Shown: positions 46,035 through 57,800 of the stretch, piece after piece | Numbering within the stretch: the first letter of the stretch is position 1 | Layout of the letters: each line of letters starts with the position of its first letter | Program-made: the position numbers and the translations under genes | From: Novosphingobium mangrovisedimenti | GTDB taxonomy: Bacteria; Pseudomonadota; Alphaproteobacteria; Sphingomonadales; Sphingomonadaceae | Direction of reading: 5' to 3' | Assembly: GCF_025153475.1 (NCBI RefSeq) | Contig: NZ_JANZXA010000011.1 | Span: 105,143-169,142, forward strand | Length of the DNA: 64,000 nt | The notes under the pieces: model-generated | Databases searched by the model: none | Told to the model about the DNA's origin: nothing | What the model saw: only the letters and a program-made list of their open reading frames with translations

Positions 46035-46050
46035 TCACATTCTGATGTGA
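46035..46050. promoter_or_regulatory. Inverted repeat upstream of ribB (candidate operator)
   Basis: TCACAT-TCTG-ATGTGA, with perfect 6-bp arms and a four-base centre, ends 15 bases before the ribB ATG. Because RibB carries an HTH, this could be its own operator. No FMN riboswitch features are visible in the leader. Confidence 0.5.
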
Positions 46051-46183
46051 ACGCGATACATCTGTCGAACACCACAATGCAATAGCTGTTCAAGAATCCG
46101 ATTGAGAACAGAATGTTGATAAAGAGAAAGGGGCCGGACCTCGCGACCCGCCCCCTTCAAACTGCTGTGCGCGTCGTTGCGAC

Positions 46184-47020
46184 TCAGGCTTCCTTCTTCC
46201 GCCCGCCGCCCATCATCTTGCTGATATCGACCTGGCCGGTAGCAAGGCCGCCCATGAAGCCGCCGTCGACAGGCATAACGATGCCGTTGACAACACTGGC
46301 GAGGTCCGAGTTGATCAGAACCAGCGGGCCGGCCTGTTCCTCGGGGGTGGTGTAGCGGCCGAGCGGCTCGGCGGCGGCATCGACGACGTCCTTGCCCGAG
46401 GTCTCGTGGAAGGTCTTCATCATCGGCGTCTGCGTGGGCGAGGGCAGCGAGCAGTTGATGCGGATGCCCTTCTTGATGAGCTGGGCGCCCATGAACTGGG
46501 TCCACACAATCACGGCTTCCTTGGAGAAGGCATAGCCTTCCGAAACCTGATCCATGTTCGCTTCACACCACTCGAGCCCTGCCTGGAAACCCTGCGTCAT
46601 CATGAGTTGCATGTGCACGGGGATGCGGCGGCTCCAGCCGAGGCCGCCGGTCGAGGCGATCGACACGATGGCGCCCTTGTCGCCCATCAGCGGAATGACC
46701 TGCTCGGTCAGGTGCCGGGTGCCGAGGAAGTTCACCTTCATCACGTCCATCGGCGGGAAGCCGCCGCCGCCCGGCAGGCCGGCGCAGTTGAACAGCGCAT
46801 CCACCTTGCCGCCAACACCGGCCACGGCCGCTTCGATGGTAGCCGGATCGCGCAGGTCGATCTGGGTGAAGGACGCCATGGGAACGGCGCTTTCCTTGAA
46901 GTCGAAGCCGTGGACTTCGGCGCCGAGCTCCACGAGCAGCTTGGCCGTGGCTTCGCCCATGCCCGAGAAGCAGCCACTGACGATGACGCGCTTACCCTTG
47001 TAGCCCAGAACATCACTCAT
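46184..47020 (-). CDS. SDR-family oxidoreductase
   Basis: This 278-residue short-chain dehydrogenase has VSGCFSGMGEAT near residue 15, FNCAG near residue 78 (normally NNAG) and YAFSK for catalysis. It ends in VDGGFMGGL with a late positively charged tail. Relatives are often annotated as coniferyl-alcohol or 3-alpha-hydroxysteroid dehydrogenases, but the substrate cannot be assigned here. It is a single gene. Confidence 0.82.
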   Translation of the reverse strand: MSDVLGYKGKRVIVSGCFSGMGEATAKLLVELGAEVHGFDFKESAVPMASFTQIDLRDPATIEAAVAGVGGKVDALFNCAGLPGGGGFPPMDVMKVNFLGTRHLTEQVIPLMGDKGAIVSIASTGGLGWSRRIPVHMQLMMTQGFQAGLEWCEANMDQVSEGYAFSKEAVIVWTQFMGAQLIKKGIRINCSLPSPTQTPMMKTFHETSGKDVVDAAAEPLGRYTTPEEQAGPLVLINSDLASVVNGIVMPVDGGFMGGLATGQVDISKMMGGGRKKEA

Positions 47021-47148
47021 TTTCCCGTCCTTCCTCTCTCGGGCGCGGCGCGCAGCAACCGGCCCCCAAATACGTGTGCGGTAGCTAGGCGGGGAGTGCC
47101 CTTCGCTTCAACTGCCAACCGGGCTGATCGCTGGCACGATGACCTTGC

Positions 47149-49245
<2,097 letters not shown>

Positions 49246-49405
49246 TCCGCTTCCCTTCCCGGTTGTTCGTTCAATTGTTTGCCCAATTGTTCGATTGCCT
49301 TGTCTAAGGCGTTTTGATCCGTTGTAAATCGTATCTCGCCCGCTCGCATTGCCGGCGCGCGCTTGCTAGGGCAGATGCTGGAACACAACGGCGGAAGGTT
49401 CTCAG

Positions 49406-50080
49406 GTGGCAAGCAGGCAGGGTGGCACGCACAAGAAGAGTGTGGATCGCCGTCAGGTAATCCTCGACGCGGCGGCGCGGCGCTTTGCCGAATTCGGTTT
49501 CGAGACGACGACCGTTCGCCAGATCGCGGACGACGTGAACATCCTGTCCGGCAGCCTCTATCATCACTTCGCCACCAAGGAGGAAATGCTGGGGGAGATC
49601 GTGCGCGGCGCGGTCCTCGACCAGCGCGAACGGGCCCAGCGCATCGCCGCTTCGAGGCTCGATGCCGAGACCAAGTTCGTCACCCTGATCCGTGAGGAGC
49701 TGTCCGCTCTGGCCGAACGCATCGAGGCCTATGCGATCATCTTCAACGAGCGAAAGTTCTTTCGCCGCAGCCCCGATTTTCTCTACCTGATAAAGGCCCG
49801 CAAGGAGGCTTTCGAGGCCTGGCGTGCGGTGCTCGAGCAAGGCGTGGAGGAAGGCCTGTTCCACGCGGGGATCGACAGCTACCTGACGATTTCCACGATC
49901 ATGCGCATGCTCAATACCGGCGCCGACTGGTACCGCCACGAAGACGGCTCGCCGCTCGATGCCATGGCGGAATATTCTCTGGAAGCGCTGACCGATTTCT
50001 ACACCGGGTTCGCCCTGCGTTCAGTGCGTTCCGCCGGGCGTGCCGGAGAGCCGATCCCGGCGGCTATGCGGCAGGCGTGA
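49406..50080 (+). CDS. TetR-family transcriptional regulator
   Basis: This 224-residue regulator has a TetR N-terminal HTH (RRQVILDAAARRFAEFGFETTTVRQIADDVNILSGSLYHHFATKEEML). The C-terminal ligand domain (residues 80-210) is all-helical. Start is GTG with GGAAGG upstream. It is divergent from the PQQ dehydrogenase and probably controls it. The next gene overlaps its stop (GTGA). Confidence 0.9.
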   Translation: MASRQGGTHKKSVDRRQVILDAAARRFAEFGFETTTVRQIADDVNILSGSLYHHFATKEEMLGEIVRGAVLDQRERAQRIAASRLDAETKFVTLIREELSALAERIEAYAIIFNERKFFRRSPDFLYLIKARKEAFEAWRAVLEQGVEEGLFHAGIDSYLTISTIMRMLNTGADWYRHEDGSPLDAMAEYSLEALTDFYTGFALRSVRSAGRAGEPIPAAMRQA

Positions 50081-50082
50081 CC

Positions 50083-50532
50083 ATGGCGGTGCCATCGCTC
50101 TACCGCGAGCCGGAACGGGCGGCACGCATTGCCCTGATCGCAGATAGCCATGCACGCCTGCTGGGCCGTCCCCTGAGCGGGCCGGCAGACGACGTCGTAG
50201 CGGCACTGTGGGACTCGCCGCTCGCCATCCTCGCGCACGGGACGGAGCAGGATCCGGTGTTCTTCTTCGGCAACAAGGCCGCGCTCGCGGCGTTCGAAAC
50301 CGATGTCGAGGCTTTCACGCGAATGCCGTCCCGGTTGTCGGCGGAAGCGCCTTTGCGCGAGGAACGTCAGGCCCTGCTGGACCGCGTGACGGCGAACGGG
50401 TTCATCGACGACTATGCGGGCGTGCGCATCAGCGCCAGGGGGCGACGTTTTCGTATCGGACCGGCGGTAGTGTGGAACCTGATCGACGAGAGCGGAAGGC
50501 GCCACGGGCAGGCGGCCTGCTTCACGCCGTGA
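50083..50532 (+). CDS. MEKHLA-domain protein
   Basis: This 149-residue protein matches the MEKHLA domain pattern I recall from plant HD-ZIP III proteins and bacteria: SPLAILAHGTEQDPVFFFGNKAALAAFE, FTRMPSRLSAEAPLREERQALLDRV and GFIDDYAGVRISARGRRFRI. The PAS-related fold suggests small-molecule sensing. An in-frame GTG at 50077 overlaps the TetR stop. It lies between the regulator and a kinase gene. Confidence 0.75.
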   Translation: MAVPSLYREPERAARIALIADSHARLLGRPLSGPADDVVAALWDSPLAILAHGTEQDPVFFFGNKAALAAFETDVEAFTRMPSRLSAEAPLREERQALLDRVTANGFIDDYAGVRISARGRRFRIGPAVVWNLIDESGRRHGQAACFTP

Positions 50533-50542
50533 TGGTGGAGGC

Positions 50543-51367
50543 ATGAGCAAGGCCGATCCCCGGGTCGTCGCTGCGGTCATGGCGCAGGTGCATGCCGCGC
50601 TTACCGAGACCGGGAGGCGCCCCGTGGTCATCGGCCTGTGCGGAGCGCAGGGTTCAGGCAAGACGACACTGGCGCGCGCCGTGCTCGCGGCCTGTTCGGA
50701 CGAGAGCCTTCGTGCCGCCATGCTGTCGATAGACGATCTCTATCTGACCCGCGCGGAGCGGCAGGCACTGGCGCAGGACGTTCACCCGCTGCTGGCAACC
50801 CGCGGGGTTCCCGGAACGCATGATGTCGCTCTGGGGCTTTCGGTGATCGATACGCTGGAACGAGGGCAGGGCACTCGCTTGCCACGCTTCGACAAGGCCC
50901 GGGACGACAGGGCGCCAGAGAGCGAATGGCCGCTGGCGCCGCGCGCATGCGAGGTCTTGCTGTTCGAAGGCTGGTGCGTGGGCGCGCGTGCGCAATCGGC
51001 GGAGCATCTGGCGCAGCCGGTCAACGCCCTCGAGGCCCGGGAAGATGCCGATGCGGTGTGGCGCAGCTATGCCAACACCGCGCTGGCAGGGCCCTATCAG
51101 TCGCTGTTCGCGCGGATCGATCGGCTGATTCTGCTCGCCGCGCCCGGATTCGATGTCGTGTACGGCTGGCGTCTCGAACAGGAACGGGACCTTGCAGAAC
51201 ACGCGGCCCCGGCCGACCGGGTCATGGACGAGGCCGCGATCGCCCGGTTCATAGCACACTACGAGCGCCTGACCTGCCACATCCTTGGCGAAATGCCCGG
51301 TCGTGCCGATCTGGTCGTCCAGCTGGACGCAAGGCGGTGCCCGGTCGAAATCCGCCGCCTCCGCTGA
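50543..51367 (+). CDS. Glycerate kinase-like P-loop kinase
   Basis: This 274-residue protein is a P-loop kinase with Walker A LCGAQGSGKTTLARAVL (near residue 33), a YLTRAERQALA substrate-binding helix and GVPGTHDVALGLSVID. EVLLFEGWCVGAR resembles the plant/yeast GLYK-type D-glycerate 3-kinases. The exact substrate is not certain. It may form an operon with the MEKHLA gene, 10 bases upstream. It ends convergent with the BrkB-type gene. Confidence 0.7.
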   Translation: MSKADPRVVAAVMAQVHAALTETGRRPVVIGLCGAQGSGKTTLARAVLAACSDESLRAAMLSIDDLYLTRAERQALAQDVHPLLATRGVPGTHDVALGLSVIDTLERGQGTRLPRFDKARDDRAPESEWPLAPRACEVLLFEGWCVGARAQSAEHLAQPVNALEAREDADAVWRSYANTALAGPYQSLFARIDRLILLAAPGFDVVYGWRLEQERDLAEHAAPADRVMDEAAIARFIAHYERLTCHILGEMPGRADLVVQLDARRCPVEIRRLR

Positions 51368-51370
51368 AAT

Positions 51371-52420
51371 TCAGCCTTTCTCGGCCTGTCTGCGAACGGC
51401 ATCCGCGCGTTGGCGCTTGCGCCGTTCGAGATCATGCAATGTCGGTATGGCGGCTTCGATGACATCTGCCAGCACCGCGCCGCGTTCTCCGGGCGGTCGC
51501 GGCGCACCCGCCGTGGTGTCGGCATGAACCTGTCGTTCGATCTCTGCATTGAGCAGGGCGCCGAGCAGGACGCCATAGGCGGACAAGTACAGCCACATCA
51601 GAAACACGACGATGGCCGACAGCGAACCGTAGGTGGCATTGTAGTCGCTGATGTAGGCGACATAGAGCGAAAAACCGAAGGACACGGCGATCCATAGCAA
51701 CGTCGCCAGCACCGATCCGGGCAGCAGCCATCGCCATTGGGCAGGACGGCGATCGGGCCCGTAGCGCATGATCAGCGCGAAACCGCCGGTTCCAAGTCCG
51801 ACGGCCAGCCCCCATGTCAGGAACTTGAACAGCAACTGCGTGGCGCCACCCAGGTACACGCTTGTCTGCGTCTGCAGCCAGGCGAAAATGCCTCCCGACA
51901 GCACGCCTGTCAGCGCGATCAGGACCGCTGCCAGGGTCAGGCCCGTCTCGCGCAGGGTCAGGGCGATGAATCCGCGCGTCTCATGTTCGTCGTTGATGAT
52001 GTTCAGCGCGCTGATCATGCCACTGGCGGCCCGCATCCCGCCGTAGATCGAGAAAAACAGCGCGATCACCAGCGCGAGGCCAGTCACGCCGGAACTGGTC
52101 GAAACGATCCGTACAAGCTGCGACTCCAGTATCGTTGCCGCTTCGGGCGGGAGAACGTCGGTCAGCCGCTCCATCTGGTGGCTCACGGTGTCCACATCGC
52201 CGACGAGTCCATAGACCATTACCGTCGCCGCGATCAGCGGTGTCAGCGCCAGAAAGACGTAGAACGCAAGGCCTGCGGACAACAGCCCCAGTTCGTGAAA
52301 ACCCTTCATCACCCAGACGCGCCTCAAGGCGTTGTACCAGCCTGCCCAGGGCATCGACCAGGGCGCACTGGCGTTGGCTCCGGGAGGCAGTCCGGGTGCC
52401 GAAGCGTCACTTTTCGTCAT
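51371..52420 (-). CDS. YihY/BrkB-family inner membrane protein
   Basis: This 349-residue protein has six predicted membrane helices, starting with LGLLSAGLAFYVFLALTPLIAATVMVYGL (the hallmark N-terminal helix pair of the YihY/UPF0761 family). The cytoplasmic tails are hydrophilic (N-terminal about 60 residues, C-terminal KRQRADAVRRQAEKG). The family is inner membrane, called BrkB, once linked to RNase BN by error; function unknown. Confidence 0.85.
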   Translation of the reverse strand: MTKSDASAPGLPPGANASAPWSMPWAGWYNALRRVWVMKGFHELGLLSAGLAFYVFLALTPLIAATVMVYGLVGDVDTVSHQMERLTDVLPPEAATILESQLVRIVSTSSGVTGLALVIALFFSIYGGMRAASGMISALNIINDEHETRGFIALTLRETGLTLAAVLIALTGVLSGGIFAWLQTQTSVYLGGATQLLFKFLTWGLAVGLGTGGFALIMRYGPDRRPAQWRWLLPGSVLATLLWIAVSFGFSLYVAYISDYNATYGSLSAIVVFLMWLYLSAYGVLLGALLNAEIERQVHADTTAGAPRPPGERGAVLADVIEAAIPTLHDLERRKRQRADAVRRQAEKG

Positions 52421-52524
52421 GGGAGCAAATCTGCACGGGAACTTTCACTGTTGCAATGCGATAGGTTTGTTCAGGAAGGATGATGTTTCCCGTGATCTCA
52501 AAGGGGTGATTCGTCTCGCTGCCC

Positions 52525-54801
52525 ATGTCCTGGCTAATCGATTACCCACCGGCTTGTTCCCATCGCTGTCGCGGCGGCGTTGGCCTTCTTGCACTGTCCC
52601 TCGCGCTCGCATTGCCGGGAACGTCCGCGCTCGCTCAGGATACCACGACGGATTCCGCCGCGGATGAGTCGCAAGCGGATCCGCTCGAGGCGGGGCACGT
52701 TGCCGTGCCCGCGCCGCCCGCAGACATCGACCTGCCGGAGGTCGTGCCGGTGATTTCCGATACCGAGTTCAATTCGAAGATCCCGGCGCTGGCGCCCGGA
52801 GACGATGCCGAACTCGACAAGCCTCTCGAATCGATCGAGGCGTTCCAGCGCAGGTTGATGGGCGAACAGACCGAAGCGGAGCAGCCTGCGACATCTGACA
52901 CGGCCGCCAAGGTGGACAGCGAGGAGGCAGAGAAGACCGGCGAGGCTCCCGTCGTCGACAGCGAACTTGCCGCGCCCTTGCCCCCGATCGAACAATTCGA
53001 AGTGACCCCGATCGAGTTTGCCGACGATGCAGCGGACAGCGATGAGAGCGCGCAAGTGGCTTATCGGGTGGACATCGAAGGACTGGACGAGGCCGACAAG
53101 CAAAGCGCCACCAGCCTCAAGGGCACGTTCAATTCATTGTCGGCTCTCAGGAAAGGCCGTGGCAAGGCATCGAACGCCGCGATGGTGCGCGCCCGACTTG
53201 CGGAAGACAGCCAGCTTCTCGAAACCATCCTGGCTTCCGAAGGCTGGTATTCGGCCAGCGTGCGCACGCGGCTCAGGCCGTCGCGCGACGACAAGGACAA
53301 GACGCTGGCCGCAATGCTTTCGGTAGATCCGGGCAAGCGCTACGTCTTTTCGGATATCGTCATCAAGGCCGACCCGACCGAGCCGCCCAATCTCATTTCC
53401 GACAACCTCGCGCTCAAGGTCGGCAGTCCGATCATCGCGGACGAGGTCCAGAGTGCCGAGGCGCAAGTAGCCGTGGCACTGCCCGAGAACGGCTACCCAT
53501 TCGTGGAGTTGGGCGACCGGGACATCCTGCTCGACAAGAGCACCGGCGACGGCGTCTATACGCTTCCGGTCGACATCGGTCCGCGCGGACGGTTCGACAG
53601 TTTCACCACCGACGGCGACCAGGCTTTCGATGCCCGTCACATCCGCGTCCTCGCCCGCTTCAAGCGCGGCGAAATCTACGACAGTCGCAAGGTCGACGAC
53701 CTGCGCAAGGCGCTGGTCGCCACCAACCTCTTCAACGCGGTATCGGTCGAGCCTGTCCGCAGCGGCGAGACCGCGGACGATGGCACCGAATACGTGACGC
53801 TTCATGTGCGGCAAGAGGCCGGGCCGCCGCGTACCATCGCCGGTTCGCTCGGCTATGCGGCAGGCGAGGGGCTTACGGCGGATGCGTCCTGGACGCACCG
53901 CAACTTCTTCCCGCCCGAAGGCGCACTGATCGGCCATGCGACAGCCGGCACCCAGCAGCAGGGCGTGGGCGCGACGTTCCGCCGCTCCAACGCGGGCAAG
54001 CGCGATCGCACGTTCGAAGTATCGGCCGAGGCATTTCACAACAACTACGACGCCTACAGCGCCTATACAGGCCGCCTCGCGGCCCACATCAGCCGGGATT
54101 CAACGCCGCTCTGGCAGAAGCGCTACACATATGGCTATGGCGTCGAATTGCTGGGCACGGCCGAAACCGACTACAATGCGGAAACCGGCGACCGCAATCG
54201 CCGTACCTACTACATCGCCGGCATCAACGGACAGCTCGGTTTCGACACGACCGACAATCTCCTGAACCCCACCAGCGGCTTTCGCCTGACCGCGCTCGTC
54301 CAGCCTGAGACGACCGTCAACAAAGGGTTCCATCCCTACGTCCGTGCGCGTTTCGATGCATCGACCTACTACTCGGTGAGCGATAGCCTGGTACTTGCGG
54401 GCCGGGTGCGTTTCGGCACGATCCAAGGGGTCGGCCTGTTCGACATCGCACCATCGCGGCGCCTTTACGCGGGCGGCGGCGGATCGGTGCGCGGTTATGC
54501 CTATCAGGGCCTCGGCGAACAGGCACCGGACGGCAAGCCGGTCGGTGGGCGCAGCCTCAACGAAGCCTCGTTCGAAACACGCTACCGTTTCGGCAACTAC
54601 GGCGTGGTCGCTTTCGTCGACGTCGGCCAGGCCTATCGCGAGACGATGCCCCAGTTCTCGGATTTGCGGTACGGTGTGGGCATCGGTGGCCGTTTCTACA
54701 CGAACTTCGGCCCATTTCGCCTGGACGTGGCGACACCGCTCGGCCGAAAGCCGGGTGAATCGCGGATCAATGTCTACGTTTCGATCGGGCAGGCGTTCTG
54801 A
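52525..54801 (+). CDS. tamA: Outer membrane assembly protein TamA
   Basis: This 758-residue BamA/TamA-type protein inserts in the outer membrane. It has an N-terminal signal (LLALSLALALPGTSALAQ), a low-complexity acidic stretch (residues 40-150) before the POTRA modules (residues about 180-430) and a 16-strand barrel with the RGY-type loop seen as GGGGSVRGYAYQGLG. It ends in a strand with a C-terminal Phe (YVSIGQAF), the barrel signature. Its stop overlaps the tamB start. Confidence 0.92.
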   Translation: MSWLIDYPPACSHRCRGGVGLLALSLALALPGTSALAQDTTTDSAADESQADPLEAGHVAVPAPPADIDLPEVVPVISDTEFNSKIPALAPGDDAELDKPLESIEAFQRRLMGEQTEAEQPATSDTAAKVDSEEAEKTGEAPVVDSELAAPLPPIEQFEVTPIEFADDAADSDESAQVAYRVDIEGLDEADKQSATSLKGTFNSLSALRKGRGKASNAAMVRARLAEDSQLLETILASEGWYSASVRTRLRPSRDDKDKTLAAMLSVDPGKRYVFSDIVIKADPTEPPNLISDNLALKVGSPIIADEVQSAEAQVAVALPENGYPFVELGDRDILLDKSTGDGVYTLPVDIGPRGRFDSFTTDGDQAFDARHIRVLARFKRGEIYDSRKVDDLRKALVATNLFNAVSVEPVRSGETADDGTEYVTLHVRQEAGPPRTIAGSLGYAAGEGLTADASWTHRNFFPPEGALIGHATAGTQQQGVGATFRRSNAGKRDRTFEVSAEAFHNNYDAYSAYTGRLAAHISRDSTPLWQKRYTYGYGVELLGTAETDYNAETGDRNRRTYYIAGINGQLGFDTTDNLLNPTSGFRLTALVQPETTVNKGFHPYVRARFDASTYYSVSDSLVLAGRVRFGTIQGVGLFDIAPSRRLYAGGGGSVRGYAYQGLGEQAPDGKPVGGRSLNEASFETRYRFGNYGVVAFVDVGQAYRETMPQFSDLRYGVGIGGRFYTNFGPFRLDVATPLGRKPGESRINVYVSIGQAF

Positions 54802-57800
54802 TGAGCGGAGAAGACCAAACGGAAACCGCGATCGAGGAGACCGCGACGGAACGGCCCTCGCTCTGGTACCGCGTCAAGGTGCGGGCCCTGAAGACGGTCG
54901 TGCTCGGACTGCTCGGGCTTGTCGCGCTGGTCGTCGCGATCATCTTCGGCATCGATACCGGCCCGGGGCACCGCTTCGTGGCGAACCAGATCGCCGGGCT
55001 CAGCTTCGAGAATGGCATGCGCATCGCCGTCGGCCGCATCGAGGGGTCGCTCTACGGCAAGATGACGCTGCACGACCTTTCGGTGCGCGACCCCAAGGGC
55101 GAATTCCTCTTTTCGCCGGAGATCCACGTCGACTGGCGGCCCTTCGCCTACCTGCGAGACCACGTCGACGTACGCAGCGCCACCGCGGCACGGATGGTCC
55201 TGCGCCGCGCGCCGAAGTTTAGGGAAACACCGCCCAGCGACGCACCGCTTCTGCCGGATCTCGACATCGACGTCGGTACCTTGCGCATCGACCGCTTCAT
55301 CGCCGAGCCGCCGGTTTCGGGCGAACGCCGCATCGTCTCGATCGACGGCAGCGCCCACATCGCCGACGGCCGGGCGCAAGTGAATGCCAGGGGGAGCACG
55401 ATCGCCATCGCAGGCAAGGAGGGCGGCGACACGTTCACCCTCATGCTCGATGCGGTTCCATCGAAGAATCGGCTGGGCATCGATCTCGACATGGATGCAC
55501 CGAGAGGAGGGCTGATCGCCTCGCTGGCGGGCCTCGACCAGCCGATGACGCTCAAGATTGCAGGCAAGGGTGACTGGGCGGCCTGGAACGGAACGTTCCG
55601 GGCAGACCTCGGCAAGAACGAACTGGCGCGTCTGGCGCTGACCGCGCGCAACGGCACGTTCGCCATCAAGGGGCCCACGCACCTTGCGCGCCTCTTCACC
55701 GGGCCGACGGCGGGGCTTCTCGGTCCCATCACCAATTTCGATCTGTCCGCGGCACTGGATGAACGGCGCGCCACGCTTTCGGGCATGATGTCCAGCGATG
55801 CATTCGACTTTACGCCCAATGGCATTGTCGATCTGTCCGAGAACCGGTTTGAGCAGCTCAAGCTCGCCTTCGTGCTGCTCAAGCCTTCGGCAATGGCTCC
55901 GAACCTGAGCGGCGCGGGGCTGCGAGCCCTGTTGACGCTGGACGGTGCCTTCACCTCGCCCGCCGTCGATTACCAGATCGATGCCAAGCGGCTGGTCATG
56001 AACGGCGTGGGTCTCGAAAACCTGAAGGCGCAAGGCGCGGCCAGGGTCGATGGCAATCACGTCATGATCCCCGTTTCGGCAAGAGTGCAACGCGTGACCG
56101 GGCTCGATACCGCTGCGGGCGGAACCTTGCCGAACGTGACGCTGAACGGAGACATCGCCATCGAAGGCACGCGCCTGCTCTCCGACAACATGCGGCTCCG
56201 GTCCGATCGCATCGATGCCGGACTGATCCTCGTCGCCGACATGAGCAAGGGGCTCTATACCGGGACGATCGACGGACGGGTGGACAACTACCGTCTCGCC
56301 AGCGTCGGCATCTTCACCGTCAGCACCAACATGGACCTCAAGACAGAGGCCAGGGGCTTCGCGCTCCAAGGAACGGTGAAGGCGAGTTCGAAGAAGCTGC
56401 TCAACGACAGCCTGCAAGGCTATCTCGGCGGCAATTTCGCGGCATCGACGAACCTTCGCTACACATCCGACGGGCTGGTGCGTTTCACCGACCTGCGTCT
56501 GACGGCGCCGGACCTGCGCGTGACCAACGGGCAGGGAAGCTGGTCGCCGAATGGACGCATCGCCTTCACCGCCGATGGCAGCTCGGATCGCTATGGCGCG
56601 ATCGGCGTGCGCGTCTCCGGCACCGTGGCCGATCCCGACGCGCACCTGACCGCCGAACATCCCGGATTGGGCATCGGCCTTGCCAACCTCGATGCCCGTG
56701 TCACCGGCGCGGAGGGAGGCTATCGCCTCGGCCTTACCGGCGATACCGACTACGGCCCGCTCAAGGCCGACGTGACGCTCGGCACCCGCACCCCGACGTC
56801 GCTGCACGTCAACAGTGCCAATCTTTCCGGCATCAACTTCGCGGGCGATCTCGTCCAGACCTCGCAAGGCCCCTTCGCGGGCGAACTGACAGCGCTCGGC
56901 AATGGCGTCGGCGGTGTCCTCAGGCTTGATGCCGAAGGCGAATACCAGGCGGCCGATTTTAATCTGCGCGCGAACAAGACCGTGTTCGAGGGCCCCGCCC
57001 AGCTGGTGATAGGTTCGGCCCGGATCGACGGCCGGGTTGTGCTGTACGACCAGCCCACGCTGGTTGCCGATGCAGAACTTTCCGATACCTATCTGGGGTC
57101 GTTCAACCTCGCCGCCGGGCGCATGCTGATCGACTATCGTGACGGGCGCGGCAAGGCCAAGGGACTGATAGAAGGGATCAGCGGGGTCCCGTTCCGTCTC
57201 GGCTTCAACGCCGACATGACGCCCGAGTTGTGGCGCGTCGCGCTTCAGGGGCGGGTGCGCGGGCAGACGGTCAAGACCGTCAGTCCGGCGCGGATCGTGC
57301 CGGGGGCGGAAGGCTACGAGCTGCGGCCCACGACTGTCAGCCTTGCGGGTGGGACGGTAAGGCTCGCGGGCACATACGGGCCCGGTCTCAAACTGCAGAG
57401 CCGCCTCGAAGGCGTCGACCTGGCTCTGATCGACGCCTTCTCGCCCGGCCTGGGGTTCGGCGGCAAGGCGAATGGCAGCTTCGATTTCGAACAGAGCGAT
57501 CCGGGGGCCTTCCCCCGCGCCGATGCCCGGCTCACGCTCGACGGTTTCACGCGCACCAGCGCGACGACGATCAGCAAGCCGGTAGATGTCAGTCTGGTAG
57601 GCAAGCTGCTGCCCGACGGAGGGGAGGCGCACGCGGTCATCCGTCAGCGCGGATCCGTGATTGGCCGCCTCGTGGCGAACCTGAAGCCGGTACCTCCGGG
57701 CGACGCCCCCTGGCTGGCACGCCTGTTCGAAGCGCCGCTTAGCGGCGGCGTCCGCTACAACGGGCCTGCTGACACCCTGTTCTCCTTCGCCGGATTGGCC

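Noticed and set aside
46021..46183. FMN riboswitch expected upstream of ribB
   Set aside because: No matching conserved stems; only the short inverted repeat was found.
54774..57632. Minus-strand open frame of about 950 codons opposite tamB
   Set aside because: Shadow of tamB; no start site or motif.
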